Assembly (NCBI GenBank): GCA_947462335.1
Contig: OX381706.1
Coordinates: 18,266,784-18,330,783, forward strand
Direction of reading: 5' to 3'
DNA length: 64,000 nt
Source of the DNA: Harmothoe impar
Taxonomy: Eukaryota > Annelida > Polychaeta > Phyllodocida > Polynoidae
Below the pieces are notes generated by a model. That model was not told the DNA's origin. It ran no database searches and worked only from the letters and a program-made list of their open reading frames with translations. The position numbers and the translations under genes were made by a program. Numbering within the stretch: the first letter of the stretch is position 1; every line of letters starts with the position of its first letter. Shown here in pieces: positions 53,480 through 64,000 of this stretch.

Positions 53480-54916
53480 CTATAGGGATAAAGAATAGAA
53501 TGAACCTGATTAGATGATTTGAATATTTCTCATTTTAATATTCATTAGACACTGTACATTCATAATGGACTATCTGACATTTGGGTAGGACTGAACACGG
53601 GCTAGTTTTGTGAGGTAGGGAAGGGCTCAACATTATTATGGTCTATTTGACCATTTGTTCTTCCTTTTACGAGCAGTAATATAATATTATTGATGTTTGT
53701 TCATGTCATAGAATTTTTCCATGTATTTTTACATAAGATTATGTATGGTTTCCCTATTCTAAATTTTATTTTATTTCTTCCACTTATTCATGTCATACTG
53801 AAAGTAAAAATGAATGCCACCGAAAGGCTCTCGTACAAGTTATAGTGTGTACCTATGACTAATGGGCCTAGAGCAGTCATTCCTTGGGGACCTTAATCAT
53901 TGGATATATTTCACAGAATCACCATAACTTATCAATTTGACACTTTCCATCTCTCCTTAATCTTACCCACTACATGTGTGGTTCTCTACACCTGCCACCT
54001 ATTAATCATATAATATATTCTGTTCAGTTGTCAGGACTTGTTCATATCTACAGTAACTTGGTTGTTGAAGTTTCTAAAGTACCAGTACTTAGAAAATCCT
54101 AATTTTAAGTTCAAGTGGCCATATGTTTTTGGCCAAACCATTGACCACTTAAGTTAAATCTCTGCAGCCAATCAATTCGAATTGCCAGTTTATTAATACT
54201 ACTGGGGACAATGGATTTATGTCTTTTTTAAATGGGCCATATTATGATAGTTCCTTTAAAAAAAAATTGTGCTTTAAGTTCACAATCAAAATAATGACAT
54301 GTTGCTACAACAGTCGGTCAGATAAAGGACCAAAGAACCGTTTTGCTACTGTAATTCCATAATGTGATACCGGGAATTCATGACGCATATATATCCCATC
54401 ATCGTCATTCCATGTCATGGGGAATTGCTCGGTACCACATCGAGGCTGACAATCCTGTTGATATTACCAACTAAAGCCACAAAATAAAGGCAATTTTCCC
54501 GTCTACATATTTCTATAGCTCACTGGTAATGTGCATATACATGTATATAATATGGGTGACTGGTTGAGTCTTATGAGTTAAGTGCTGAGCTATGGTTATA
54601 ATTAAGTGACTGTGAGTTGGGGGGTGGGGGCTGGGGGGTGGGGGGGGGGGGTCTAGTCGTTAATACATGTACCTAGCAGTTACCCATGCGTCCCAGTCCC
54701 TCTCGCTCAGCTTTCTGCCACACCTAAGTGAGTCACCAGAGGTCTTTATTATAAAGTTCCATAAGGACATGGATCTGGCTTAAATCCCTCCCAATTTTAC
54801 AGTCTTATACAAAGTATATAAATAATACAACTATATCAAAGCAAAATGTGGAAACCATGAACACGATAGAAAAGAAAATTAGATTTATTTAGATCTATGA
54901 TTTTGAATAATAATCA

Positions 54917-55065
54917 GGGATGAAAGTGACCAATCTAAAAAATGATTGGAAAGTTCAAATTGAGGCCCCTGAACAAATCTATAGTTAAGTACAGGTCTTT
55001 CCAGAAAAAAAAATCACACTTGAAAAAAAGGGAAAAACTTGAAGACTTTCATTCCTGACTGTTAA
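54917..55065. mobile_element. Family H miniature element
   Basis: Ends TCAGGGATGAAAGTGACCAA and GACTTTCATTCCTGA; GTTAAGTACAGGTCTT inside. A further relic of the core (TTAAATTGAGGCCCCTGG) lies at 39657. Confidence 0.75.
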
Positions 55066-55324
55066 AACATGTTACCCAGCGGTTATCCAGGCACTCAAAA
55101 AGTGGATACTGATAGGCAGTGGATACCCACACTGCTTTGACGTCACACACAATAAATAAATGTTTTCATCAAGTTTTTATGGTGAAATCAAGCTGATATA
55201 TTCTAAGTTTGACAAACGTGGTATAAATGGATTAATACATAGATAAGTCAGCACTCGACTTCCCCTTGTGCCTTCTGCTAGCTTGTCCATGTATTATCCC
55301 CTTAATATTGTCTTGGTATTGGTC

Positions 55325-55559
55325 AGGCCAAAAAAAAGGTTTGTTTCAGGTCACCCGACCAACCCTATTAAAACAGGGACGACCCTGCATTTTTAATGCA
55401 ATTTTGAAGCAATTTTCATATTTTTACCCATTTATGGGCAATTTTAGGGAGAAGCTGGCTAGTACTTTCATGCTTAAAAAAATCTAAAAAAAGAAAATCC
55501 GACCTACCGACCCTACATTTTCTTGCCATGTTAACTGAAACATTTTTATTTTTTGACCT
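55325..55559. mobile_element. Family M miniature element
   Basis: AGGCCAAAAAAAAGG then TTTGTTTCAGGTCACCCGAC; right end AACTGAAACATTTTTA then TTTGACCT. It ends 43 bp 3' of the CLEC16A exon at 55602. Confidence 0.75.
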
Positions 55560-55601
55560 CATCAGATGAGGAAGAAGTCATCTAATAATTCTCCTACTTA
55601 C

Positions 55602-55725
55602 TCGGCATCATTACGCACGCAGCTGTCCAAGTCAATGATGTGGTTGCCGATAAACCAGACCAGGTTGGAGAAGTAGGGCGCTGCCGTCTTGTCTCTGATA
55701 TATCTCAGCATGGATTTGTCATCCA
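55602..55725 (-). CDS. CLEC16A: CLEC16A exon (first visible in transcript order)
   Basis: This 124-nt exon encodes a segment with MLRYIRDKTA and PYFSNLVWFIG, which matches the part of vertebrate CLEC16A (Drosophila ema, C. elegans gop-1) just after the FPL-domain region. CLEC16A is a cytosolic, endolysosome-associated protein; in mammals it works with the ubiquitin ligase RNF41 and USP8 in mitophagy, and ema/gop-1 act in endosome and phagosome maturation. It is named after lectins but has no working C-type lectin fold. The acceptor is TTTTTAG at 55726-55732 and the donor GTAAGT starts at 55601. The exon starts with 2 nt of a split codon and ends with 2 nt of the next. All earlier exons lie beyond 64000, so this intron is at least 8.2 kb. 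Confidence 0.93.
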
Positions 55726-56211
55726 CTAAAAACACACAGAAAAAGCAGAAAAAAAACATGGTTTTGATTAGTCTGAAAACATCTATTATGATATGTGATA
55801 TTACTATGATTAGGATATTCATAGAAGACATGGGAAGATTTAATGAGTTCAGAGTGCAATAAATCAGGTCTAATACATGAACATACCACTTTTTATTTAG
55901 TTAAGTCATATCCACTTTTTTTAAGCATCACATCCTCTATGATAAAGGTTAACTTGTATGCAAGTAAATGTTTTATTGAAAAACGTTATTCATATATCAA
56001 AAGGAACTGTACCATCCGAATACAAAGATTGAGCGTGTGAGTGGCCTCACAGATGACTCAGGGTAAGCTGGAGCTGGAGCTTATCATCTACTTAGATATA
56101 GTACTCCCTTATAATCATTCATTGGTCAATTCTGGCATCAGAAATGATTTCCTTGTTAAAAGTACCCTAAAGTCATGTGTCATACATGTATGTTATTCCA
56201 TTTCAGGCCAG

Positions 56212-56275
56212 CAGGTGGGTGTGGGTGAGCAGGTGGGTGTGGGAGAGCAAGTGGGTGTGGGCGTGCAGGTGGGCA
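56212..56275 (+). repeat. Short GTGGGTGTGGG repeat
   Basis: Three and a half ~20-bp units. The surrounding frame (56041-56499) shows no recognisable domain. Confidence 0.75.
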
Positions 56276-56962
56276 ACAGTTGCAGGCTGCGGACATGTAC
56301 TGCCTTCTGTCCCTATCAAAATGCGAGTCGATCGAATGATAAACGGCGAACATATGGGTGGTACAATTTCGCTCTGCACACATTGAGATCTCGCGGAATA
56401 CAAGAAGTACCAGTAGCGCCACTCTTTGGTTGTGACATTTGCCCAGATTTCGCCTGGTTTGCCAATATATATATTGAAGTTAGATGGTATTTCAAGTAAG
56501 ATAGAGGTAAAAGATGAGAGAAATACCAGAAAATCAGCTCACAAGATTATTTCTATCTTTCAGAGCAAAAAAAAAAGCCTTGGACTCTATGGTCGCCCGG
56601 AAAAGAGTGTAGTTTTTTTTTAGTACTACATACCAAAGATAGAAAAAAACTGTCAAAGATTGCAGGCAAATTTAAGATAGAAAGAGGGTTTTTTTGGAAA
56701 AAAAATTCGAATAATCATTTGTCACCTGATCTTGGCTATTTGTCTGATATGTCTCCTCATGTCTATGTCCAATACAAACTGAATGACAAACATTCTCCCA
56801 TGTCCCAAAAACGTCTTGAATTGAAATTAGGCAGTGTATATTACTCTGGGTGTATACACCCTGAGTCAAATATCAGAAGGGAAGAAGACACAATGCCGGC
56901 GGACATAGTCTATTGCTTGTCTGGATGGGCTGTGTAATATGACACACATCGGGCACCATTAA

Positions 56963-57210
56963 ACCTTTAAGGGCCGCATATTGCTTTAACGTAGTACCGT
57001 ATGCCCTTTGTCGCCCCGATGAATGAATGTGGCCCTGGCGAGTAGACTCGCCAGGGGTGCATTCATGCATCATGCTGGCCCTTTTGAAGTGTATATATCA
57101 TCCTCGTAGAGTTGGCATGATGCTTGAATACAGCGCTGACGAGTTAGTTACCAGAGCATCATGCCGACCAAGGGTATAGTCAATTAAAGCCCTCTGTGGT
57201 CCTTCAAGGG
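56963..57210. mobile_element. Family A element
   Basis: Starts ACCTTTAAGGGCCGCATATT and ends GGTCCTTCAAGGG followed by TTAA. The hairpin GGCGAGTAGACTCGCCAGG has two extra bases in its loop. Confidence 0.78.
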
Positions 57211-57646
57211 TTAAACAGGTCAGGTCATGGATATAGGTTAACACTCTAGTCCTTTCATGATGTCATGGCGTGCATTATTGGTCTTTGTGTGATTGTTATA
57301 ATTTCTTTAATTAATAAAAGTATTTTTACTTGTCCAGGAAAATCAGTTTATATTTAGCTATAAATGCGGTGTGGTGGTAGACACAGTGCATTACCATCGT
57401 ACCGTGATCTGCCCGACGAGATATGAACCATGCCTATGTAATAAATGTCACCGACTATAAGCTATATCCCATATACAAATCCAGGGTTCTATTTTATTCC
57501 CTTACGTGGAATGAGATCAGGATTTATGGTAAACGATTCCAGGAAAGAACATAGGAATCATACAAAGAACAGCATTTTTTCATACGAGTTCGTCCCTGGG
57601 TGCAAACAGAAAAAAAACTTTACAGTGTTCTTACATATTGTTTACT

Positions 57647-57846
57647 GTTTAAGGACGGCAGGTCACTAAAAGATGACATGTGTCATCATGATGCACCGAT
57701 GCAGCCCCAGCGAGTAAGTGCTGTATTGGTGCATCGTGCCGACCCTTTTGGGATTGTCTCAACCCCATAGGGTCGGAATGATACTTGAATGCAGCACTGG
57801 CGACCAAGGGTATGATACATTAAGGCATTGCACCGTCCTTAAAGAG
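57647..57846. mobile_element. Family A element
   Basis: Starts GTTTAAGGACGGCAGGTCAC and ends CGTCCTTAAAGAG followed by TTAA. The second hairpin is reduced to GCAGCACTGGCGACC. Confidence 0.76.
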
Positions 57847-58174
57847 TTAAGACTTATCAATTTACAATTTAAAAAGCGAGGAGGAATGGCACAAAAAAGC
57901 AACGTGTATAATGGATATGGTTAACTGGGCGAACGTTATTATACGATAAGGTAGAAGTAGTATCAAATTAATGCGTTTCTCTTATTACAAGTTTATGATT
58001 ACCGTGACTAGTAGTATGTAGTACAAGTCCCCTCGAATCCCCATACATGTCTCTATAATACATTCTTCTTCTCTTGTATTCGAAACGCTATCTTTTTGAA
58101 GATATGATCGCTATCTGGACAGTCAGGCGAACTTTGGAATAGCTGTGATACCAACTATTTACCGGTATGAGCTA

Positions 58175-58392
58175 ACGTAAATTCTTGTGTATAACCAAAA
58201 TCTTTGTATAGGCCGCTCCCCTAACTTCGATAAATCCTATAAGCCGCACCTGGGTTTTGGTAGCTCTGGTTAGTGATAGGAAGGATCCCACTTCGTGCTC
58301 CTAAAGTACACCCCAACTTTGGGCCGAACCTATAAGCCGCACTGGCGTTCTGCTTCGCATACAAGCCGCGGCTTCTAGGCACGAATTTGCGG
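58175..58392. mobile_element. Family C-like miniature element, degraded
   Basis: Ends ACGTAAATTCTTGTGTATAA and CACGAATTTGCGG. Interior strings CCTATAAGCCGCACCTGG and CCTATAAGCCGCACTGGCG are family markers. Confidence 0.7.
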
Positions 58393-58806
58393 CAGTTTGT
58401 GTCTGTGCCAATAAACACATGTTCAGATACTTGTATTACTTGGCACCAAGAAAAGTGTTTTTAATGACAAATAATAAACGTTTTGGAGGAACAGAACCCC
58501 GGAACAGAACCACATTGGGTCCGTCCTGCCACCTGGGTGACGAGTCCAGAACTACTTGTAAATGACATATATTTTAAAACTGAACTGGTATGAAGGCAAA
58601 ACTAATATCGGGTAAACTAGTGGGACTAAAAGTGCGTTTTTATGTAAAATACACTCCTCCGTTATATAGCTAAGGTATGTACTTACAGATGTATAATAAT
58701 TTTTCAAAATAAGATCAGATTACTAATAAGAGTGTTCCTTTACACACGCTCACAAAAAAGCCAACGCTATGTCAGACTTCGCTGATTGATTGCACAATCT
58801 CATATA

Positions 58807-59386
58807 CCGTAAATTCCCGCGTATTACCCGCATCTCGCGTATAACCCGCACCCCGACTTTGAAAGAATCCTATTACCCGCACAAGGGGTCTGAGTGGTGC
58901 CAGGGAAAAACCCTCATATAACCCGCACCTAGACTTTTGGAAAATATCTGTAACCCTTCCTCCCTTACCCCAGCACCTAGATGTACTAGTTGCCCTGTGT
59001 GTAAGGGGAGGGGGCAGGTGTGACTGCCAAAGATGCTACTAGTATACCTACCGTAGGTACAAGGGGGGGGAGGGGTGCGGAGATGGGAGGTGTGCCCAAC
59101 AAACATGCTGTGTATACATACAAGGTGTGTGTGTTGGCGGGGGGGGGGGGGGCGGGTAGAAAGCTGTGACCGCCAATCAATGCTACCACCTCCCTTCACC
59201 CCCCACCCACGGCAGGTTACCTATAGTATAGCCTGGGACAGGGGAGGGATGAGTTAAAAGCAATTTCTGAAATACTCGAATCAAAAACCCTCGTACTACC
59301 CGCACCTAGACTTTGGGATAATCCTATTACCCGCATTGGCAATTTGGTTCGCGTACTACCCGCGGGTAGTACGCGGGAATTTACGG
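58807..59386. mobile_element. Family C miniature element, complete
   Basis: 580 bp, ends CCGTAAATTCCCGCGTAT and ACGCGGGAATTTACGG, flanked by TA. A ~300-bp G/C-tract segment (about 58950-59250) with a short GGTTACCTATAGTATAG edge makes it longer than other copies and may be a further insertion. Confidence 0.85.
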
Positions 59387-59627
59387 TATATCATTTTTTA
59401 CCCTTTTTTTTCAGATGATTAGTACCGGAAAGCACGAATGATAGCCACCGCTTGATTCGCAGAAAAGATGAGTGGCAGCAGAGAGGTGCATGCACATTTA
59501 TCAGTCTTTGGAAAAACCTAATGTAACATATTATGGCTACATGTAGTTCCCTGTAAATGTTTCTAAACGACGTCTCATTTCTATTCTTTGAAACGTGTCT
59601 CTGGTACTACCGTGAAAATGAGTTCAG

Positions 59628-59838
59628 CCGTTTAGAGCTGCATGATGTTTTAATGCACTATGTTCTCCATAGGTAGTGCTGCATGCATGCATCATGCCGA
59701 CTCTATTTTGGGTTGACACAGTCCTGAAGCGTTGGCATGATGCACCAATGCAAGTAACTCGCTGGTGCTTGATTGGTGTATCATGACAACAAATGAACGT
59801 GAAGTCTTGGGGCTCTATCATGCCGGTTGTAAAGGCTA
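59628..59838. mobile_element. Family A element, degraded
   Basis: GAGCTGCATGATGTTTTAAT start; CAAGTAACTCGCTGGTGC hairpin; the right end GTTGTAAAGGCTAA is weak. Confidence 0.6.
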
Positions 59839-59895
59839 ACGTGTTATTTGGTTTCCCTGAAATGCTTACAGGACTACAGATACGTTATATACATG

Positions 59896-60079
59896 CCGTA
59901 TTCCACATAATAAGCGCACAGTACGCTAAAAAAAATATGGACACCTTTCAGTAGTTAAGAGTTTAATTGGGGTAAAAAATTGAGATATTTTTGGTTATTT
60001 GTAGTATAAAAATCTGCCAAAAACGGGGGGGGGGGGGGTGCGCTTATTAGGGGGTGGGCGCTTATTACGTCGAATACGG
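59896..60079. mobile_element. Family D miniature element
   Basis: Ends CCGTATTCCACATAATAAGC and GCTTATTACGTCGAATACGG, the second followed by TA. Its right end repeats GCGCTTATTA twice. Confidence 0.8.
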
Positions 60080-60685
60080 TATACTAGAGATTAGGCAGAT
60101 CAGTTTTTCGCGGTATGAGGTTTATGGAGATATGAATAGGAACAAAGGGTTTCCGTTTTTTTATGTTCTGCCATCTAGATCAGGGACTTTATTGTACTTG
60201 TTTTATAAAACTTAAAATGATTCTAATAAAGTATTAAATGAGGAAAGCAGAAATGGAGAGAGCGAGGCGGAAAGAAATCAGGATAAGAGGGAAACATTTT
60301 CTCAGAGTGAGAGAAACTGCACTAATCACACGGGTGACCCTTTTAGTTTACTGAATTCAAAAGTTCCGGAAAAAATCCCATGCCTGTATATATGTTAAAT
60401 AAAGCAATGCAATACGGGACAGGAGGATACCATAGAATCTTCCTGTTCAATCCTGTCTAAACAGGAACCTAGTGCACGTGTACCCGGTATACACCCTTTA
60501 CCGGTAGCTATCTGTCACGATGGCTCGCATGTAAGGTGCAGTGTTATTAGGATGGCAGTCGCTACCTACTGGGGCACAGAATGAGGTGGGAGTGGGTAAC
60601 CTAATACTTTAACCTTTCTGTACTCACACCAGTCGGTGACATTTCAATGGAAGCTCCTACATCAAAATATGTTACTTTTCCACTA

Positions 60686-60906
60686 CCGTAATTTCTCGCG
60701 TAGAACTTGAAAATTGTACGCGAGTACTCATTTTTAATTTGCTACCAAATATGCCAATCGGGTCCGGGTTATACAATTTTTATTTTATTTTTGTAAGTAT
60801 ACTTTTTGAGGAACTTTCATACTCCCTGCGCGGCTCGTAGCATTCGTCAAAGATATGGTGCGGTTTATACGTGAATGACCGTGGGTTTATACAAAAGAAT
60901 GTACAG
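60686..60906. mobile_element. Family C-like miniature element
   Basis: Starts TA-CCGTAATTTCTCGCGTAG and ends near AAAAGAATGTACAG-TA. Interior has GGGTTATACAATTT and GTGCGGTTTATACG. Confidence 0.65.
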
Positions 60907-62149
60907 TATGTGATTGAAACCGGTATAGCGTGTTATTCACCAGCGCGAACCGTATTGAGGTTTTTTCTTTAACTTTTTGTCAGTAAAAGGGCAACAACCT
61001 TATCCTTCTGAAGTTTGAATTTGAATTCCATGTCTGATGTAGTGTTTACGTAAAGGTGTTTACTTAAGATGAAGTCTCTCTACCAATTAAATCGACATAT
61101 TTATGCTCTTTTCAAAAACTGAATTTAAATGATTTAAAAGGATTTCACTTTTCTTTCTAACAACAAATGTGGTGTAAACTGCGTAAATCAACAAGACCAC
61201 ACCTGAAGTATACATGTGGAGGGGTGCCAGCTCGGGCCCTATCTCACGCCATCAAATAACCATTAAAGTTAGTTATCTCAACTGGGGTGACTAAAATTGA
61301 CCTAGGCCAGATAACCTTTGACTAGATACAAGGGTGTTCACACCATAAAAATCATCGGACTAGAAAATAGTGCAAACTACCTCCATTTCTCGCTTAGTAA
61401 GAGCAACATGAGATGTCAAGAGGAAGTCAGTTTGTTGGCGCTTTTTTTTCCTTACATAGAATTATATTCGTGGAGTATTGCTCAAATTAAAGTCTTCCTT
61501 TTGTTATCAGCCCATCACGGGTGCATTTTAGCTGTCTAATACTTCCCGATATGAATCCATTTCTTTATTTTAATAGGGAACGTTCAAAAATTAAGTCACT
61601 GATTTTTGCAGCATTTTCAAAGACATCCCCTTCTCCTCCTCCCATCTTGTCACTGTTTCAAATAGTATTTATATCACTCAAAGAAAAAGACGCCCACCCC
61701 TAGCTCTTAGCGGTGATGAAATCATTGCACTTGCCTTCTTATTTAATGGGTTACAACTCTTCTAAAACGGGACTACATGGTTTGTAAGCCTGTGATCTTA
61801 TTACTTAGGCTAGTAGCTAGCGATAAATAACCTAATAGTTCCGTGAACAACCACCTCACATCTAGTTGTCAAACCACCCTCATAATTCCACAGCCTTAAC
61901 AATGGCCTTTACAAGGGGACAAATTCAAGGATTTTACGGCAAAGCCGTAGTGGCTTTGGGTTTTTATAGGATTGTTATGAACTACAGGTGAGAAAACGAA
62001 GGGGCATAGATTTATGCTTTTTGGTGTGTCTAGGGTTCTAATGCAATTCATATCTGATGGTTTGCAGCAATACTGCATGGTCAGTTAACTTACATGCACT
62101 TAGCTAAATCTTTTTGATTTTTATTGGTTTTACTGCTGCTGGTATAGTT

Positions 62150-62540
62150 TTTGGAGGCCATCTTGGAAATTTCCCGGATTGAAAATCTAAGCCTGAAAAT
62201 GGATTCTACATCCTAGAAAACCCTATTATCCATGTATCACACAAGGAAATCAGACAATCTTGAGTTTTTGGCGGCCATCTTGGCAACCATCTTGGAAATT
62301 TCCCGGATTGAAAATCTGAGCATGAAAATGGATTCTGCATCCCAGAAAACCCTACTATCCATGTATCACACAAGGAAATCAGACAATTTTGAGTTTTTGG
62401 TGGCCATCTTGGCAGCCATCTTGGTAATTTCCCAGACTGAAAATCTAAGCCTGAAAATGGATTCTACATCCTAGAAAACCCTATTATTCATTTATCACAC
62501 AAGGAAATCAGACAATCTTGAGTTTTCGACAGCCATCTTG
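62150..62540 (+). repeat. 129-bp tandem repeat, 3 units
   Basis: Unit contains TTGGAAATTTCCCGGATTGA, CCATGTATCACACAAGGAAA and TTTTGGCGGCCATCTTGGC. Register 129 bp (GAAAATCT at 62181, 62310, 62439). Confidence 0.88.
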
Positions 62541-62544
62541 GCAG

Positions 62545-62800
62545 CCAGAGGGAGGGGCAGAGGGAGGGGCAGAGGGAGAAGGGAGGGCAGAGGGAGGAGG
62601 AGGGGGCAGAGGGGGAGTAGGTAACAGGAAGGAGGAAAATGGGGTAGAGGGGGGAGGAGGGGAAAGATGGGGTGGTAGGAGAGGGCAGAGGAAGGAGGAG
62701 AGGACAGAGGGAGGAGAGGGCAGAGGGAGCAGGAGGAGGAAAGGGCAGAGGGAGGAGGAGGAGGGGGCACAGGGAGGAGAAGGAGGGGGCATAAGGAGGA
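62545..62800 (+). repeat. Purine-rich microsatellite
   Basis: Imperfect GGGAGGAGGAGGGCAGAG runs continuing from the 129-bp array. Long frames on both strands are by-products of low complexity. Confidence 0.9.
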
Positions 62801-64000
62801 CTTGTGTTGGCAACATATTATTTTAGGGTTGTTGCATGTGGTTTCTTGCATGTGTGTGTGGGGTGGGGAGGGGTAATCAAGTTGGACTTCACAGTTTGTC
62901 TTTGGGCGGGCTTGAGCGATTTCAAGAGCCACCCTGGACCACTCAACTTCTAGTACAGGTCCTGTATGTGCATAGTATGGGAATTGGCATTGACATTGAC
63001 AGCTTGGCTTGACATAGGAGTCAATAGTTATTGGGCTGGTACCTATCCTTGCCATTGACAGCCACATTAGAGAACTCAAAATATGGCTGTTCACAAGATG
63101 TCTAGGCCTTACCACAAGATACACTGGTACTACATGCAGTAACTGAAAACCAGATCTAGGTTAAATTAGTCTTGCACACACCTGCAAGGACACATGGGGA
63201 TACCAGTCCTAGGCAATGTTTAAGGGCCAGCTAGGGCTTAATTTAACAATGAACAAGGGGACCTATGCTAGTCTTTTCTTGCTACTTTTTCCAACTCTCT
63301 GTGTGTGGTGTCAATGGCTTTGGGGACAAGGTCCCAAAGCCAATAATGTGCCTATTAGGGAGGGTTCATTATTTATGGCAGGGGGGGGGGTGAGCATTTG
63401 AGGGGGGGGGCAAATTTTTTTAGGGGTATTCAAAGGGGGGGGGGGCCTTTTTTTTTTACCCTATTCTTAGGGGGGGGGCATTTTTTTAAAGGGTATTCCT
63501 AAAAATGTCGCGAATTTAGTACGTTGAAATGTCGCGAATTTAGGTAACAGCCTGTGTTATATTTTACCAAATTATGTCAATATTTTCAAAAATTTTCCTC
63601 AAACTCCTAGCAAATTTCTCACTGCATCACTTTTGACACTCAGAATAGCCCACCGTTTTGTCAGTCTTCAAAAAAGTGCCGGCCTCATGTAAGCACTGAG
63701 GGTAAGGGAGCTTCCAATTTATAAGCACTGGGGCCCTTAAACTCAACGGTATGTAAGTCAAGTGTCTGAGGTTTGACTATTATCACTCACCAGCGAGTAT
63801 CATGAGACGTTTACACTAAAACGAATGGATGTATTTGTTGCAAGGTAGTAAATTGTAGGTAAAAAAGTGCCAGGATTAAATGCATACAATAAGTAGACAC
63901 CAACATCGTTTTTGTAATAATGTTGAAAACGATCCAGGGTGGGGGGGGGCGCTTTTTTTTCAACCTATTCCGAGGGGGGGGGCCTTTTTTTTTCAACCTA

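Larger units (their letters stand above)
53480..55601. other. 2.1-kb CLEC16A intron
   Basis: 53480-54910 is plain A/T-rich sequence with no element ends I can see, except a G run at 54618-54652. Families H and M occupy the upstream third. Confidence 0.8.
55726..64000. other. Intron upstream of the first visible CLEC16A exon
   Basis: No preceding CLEC16A exon is recognisable here, so it is read as one intron. Gene-free, repeat-poor stretches are 55845-56960, 57220-57640, 57850-58170, 60080-60680, 60910-62150 and 62830-64000; the last ends in G runs with CAACCTATTC words. Confidence 0.6.

Noticed and set aside
56041..56499. 152-codon plus-strand frame with GVGEQVGVGEQVG
   Set aside because: Its only striking part is a 20-bp repeat; the rest shows no recognisable domain and no clear splice-bounded coding pattern.
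62495..63124. 209-codon minus-strand frame rich in Pro, Leu and Ser
   Set aside because: It is translation of the GGAGG-type microsatellite; the same stretch is also open on the other strand.

Overview
This is an animal genome, not a microbial one. It has a multi-exon gene with GT-AG introns, long A/T-rich introns packed with transposons, many poly-G and poly-C runs, and a 200-base assembly gap. The protein is close to vertebrate CLEC16A. The repeat load (DIRS element, TTAA and TA-flanked miniature elements) suggests a marine invertebrate such as an amphioxus, hemichordate, mollusc or relative, but the sequence alone does not settle the taxon.

The one host gene I can support is a CLEC16A orthologue on the minus strand. 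Sixteen internal exons were located by joining protein similarity to splice sites. In transcript order they run from 55725 down to 14426, total 2007 nt (about 669 codons), and every junction keeps frame. They include a 43-nt exon at 25783-25825. The first exons (N-terminal FPL region) lie above 64000 and the C-terminal exons are not seen below 14426.

Most of the rest is transposon sequence in the introns and downstream flank. (1) A DIRS-type tyrosine-recombinase retrotransposon at 16306-21450, with open gag-like, RT-RNase H and recombinase frames, sits in the intron before the last visible exon. A 429-bp palindromic relative (15877-16305) lies directly beside it, and the pair has split a small TA-flanked element. 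(2) About 29 copies of a hairpin-rich, TTAA-flanked miniature element (family A; complete copies 38094-38286 and 47013-47259) are spread across the window. (3) Several TA-flanked miniature families share ends of the form C-C/T-GTA (families B, C, D, E). (4) A 2.1-kb foldback element is nested in another element at 11481-13932, and a 2.4-kb repeat-built element lies at 5602-8040. (5) A 5'-truncated LINE fragment is at 23930-24635.

The most unusual arrangement is at 39970-41470. A 41-bp minisatellite of about 27 units runs up to the 3' end of a CLEC16A exon, and its unit is a copy of that exon end plus its 5' splice site, so the intron carries more than two dozen copies of its own splice donor. 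A 370-bp miniature element has inserted in this array with a readable TA target duplication.
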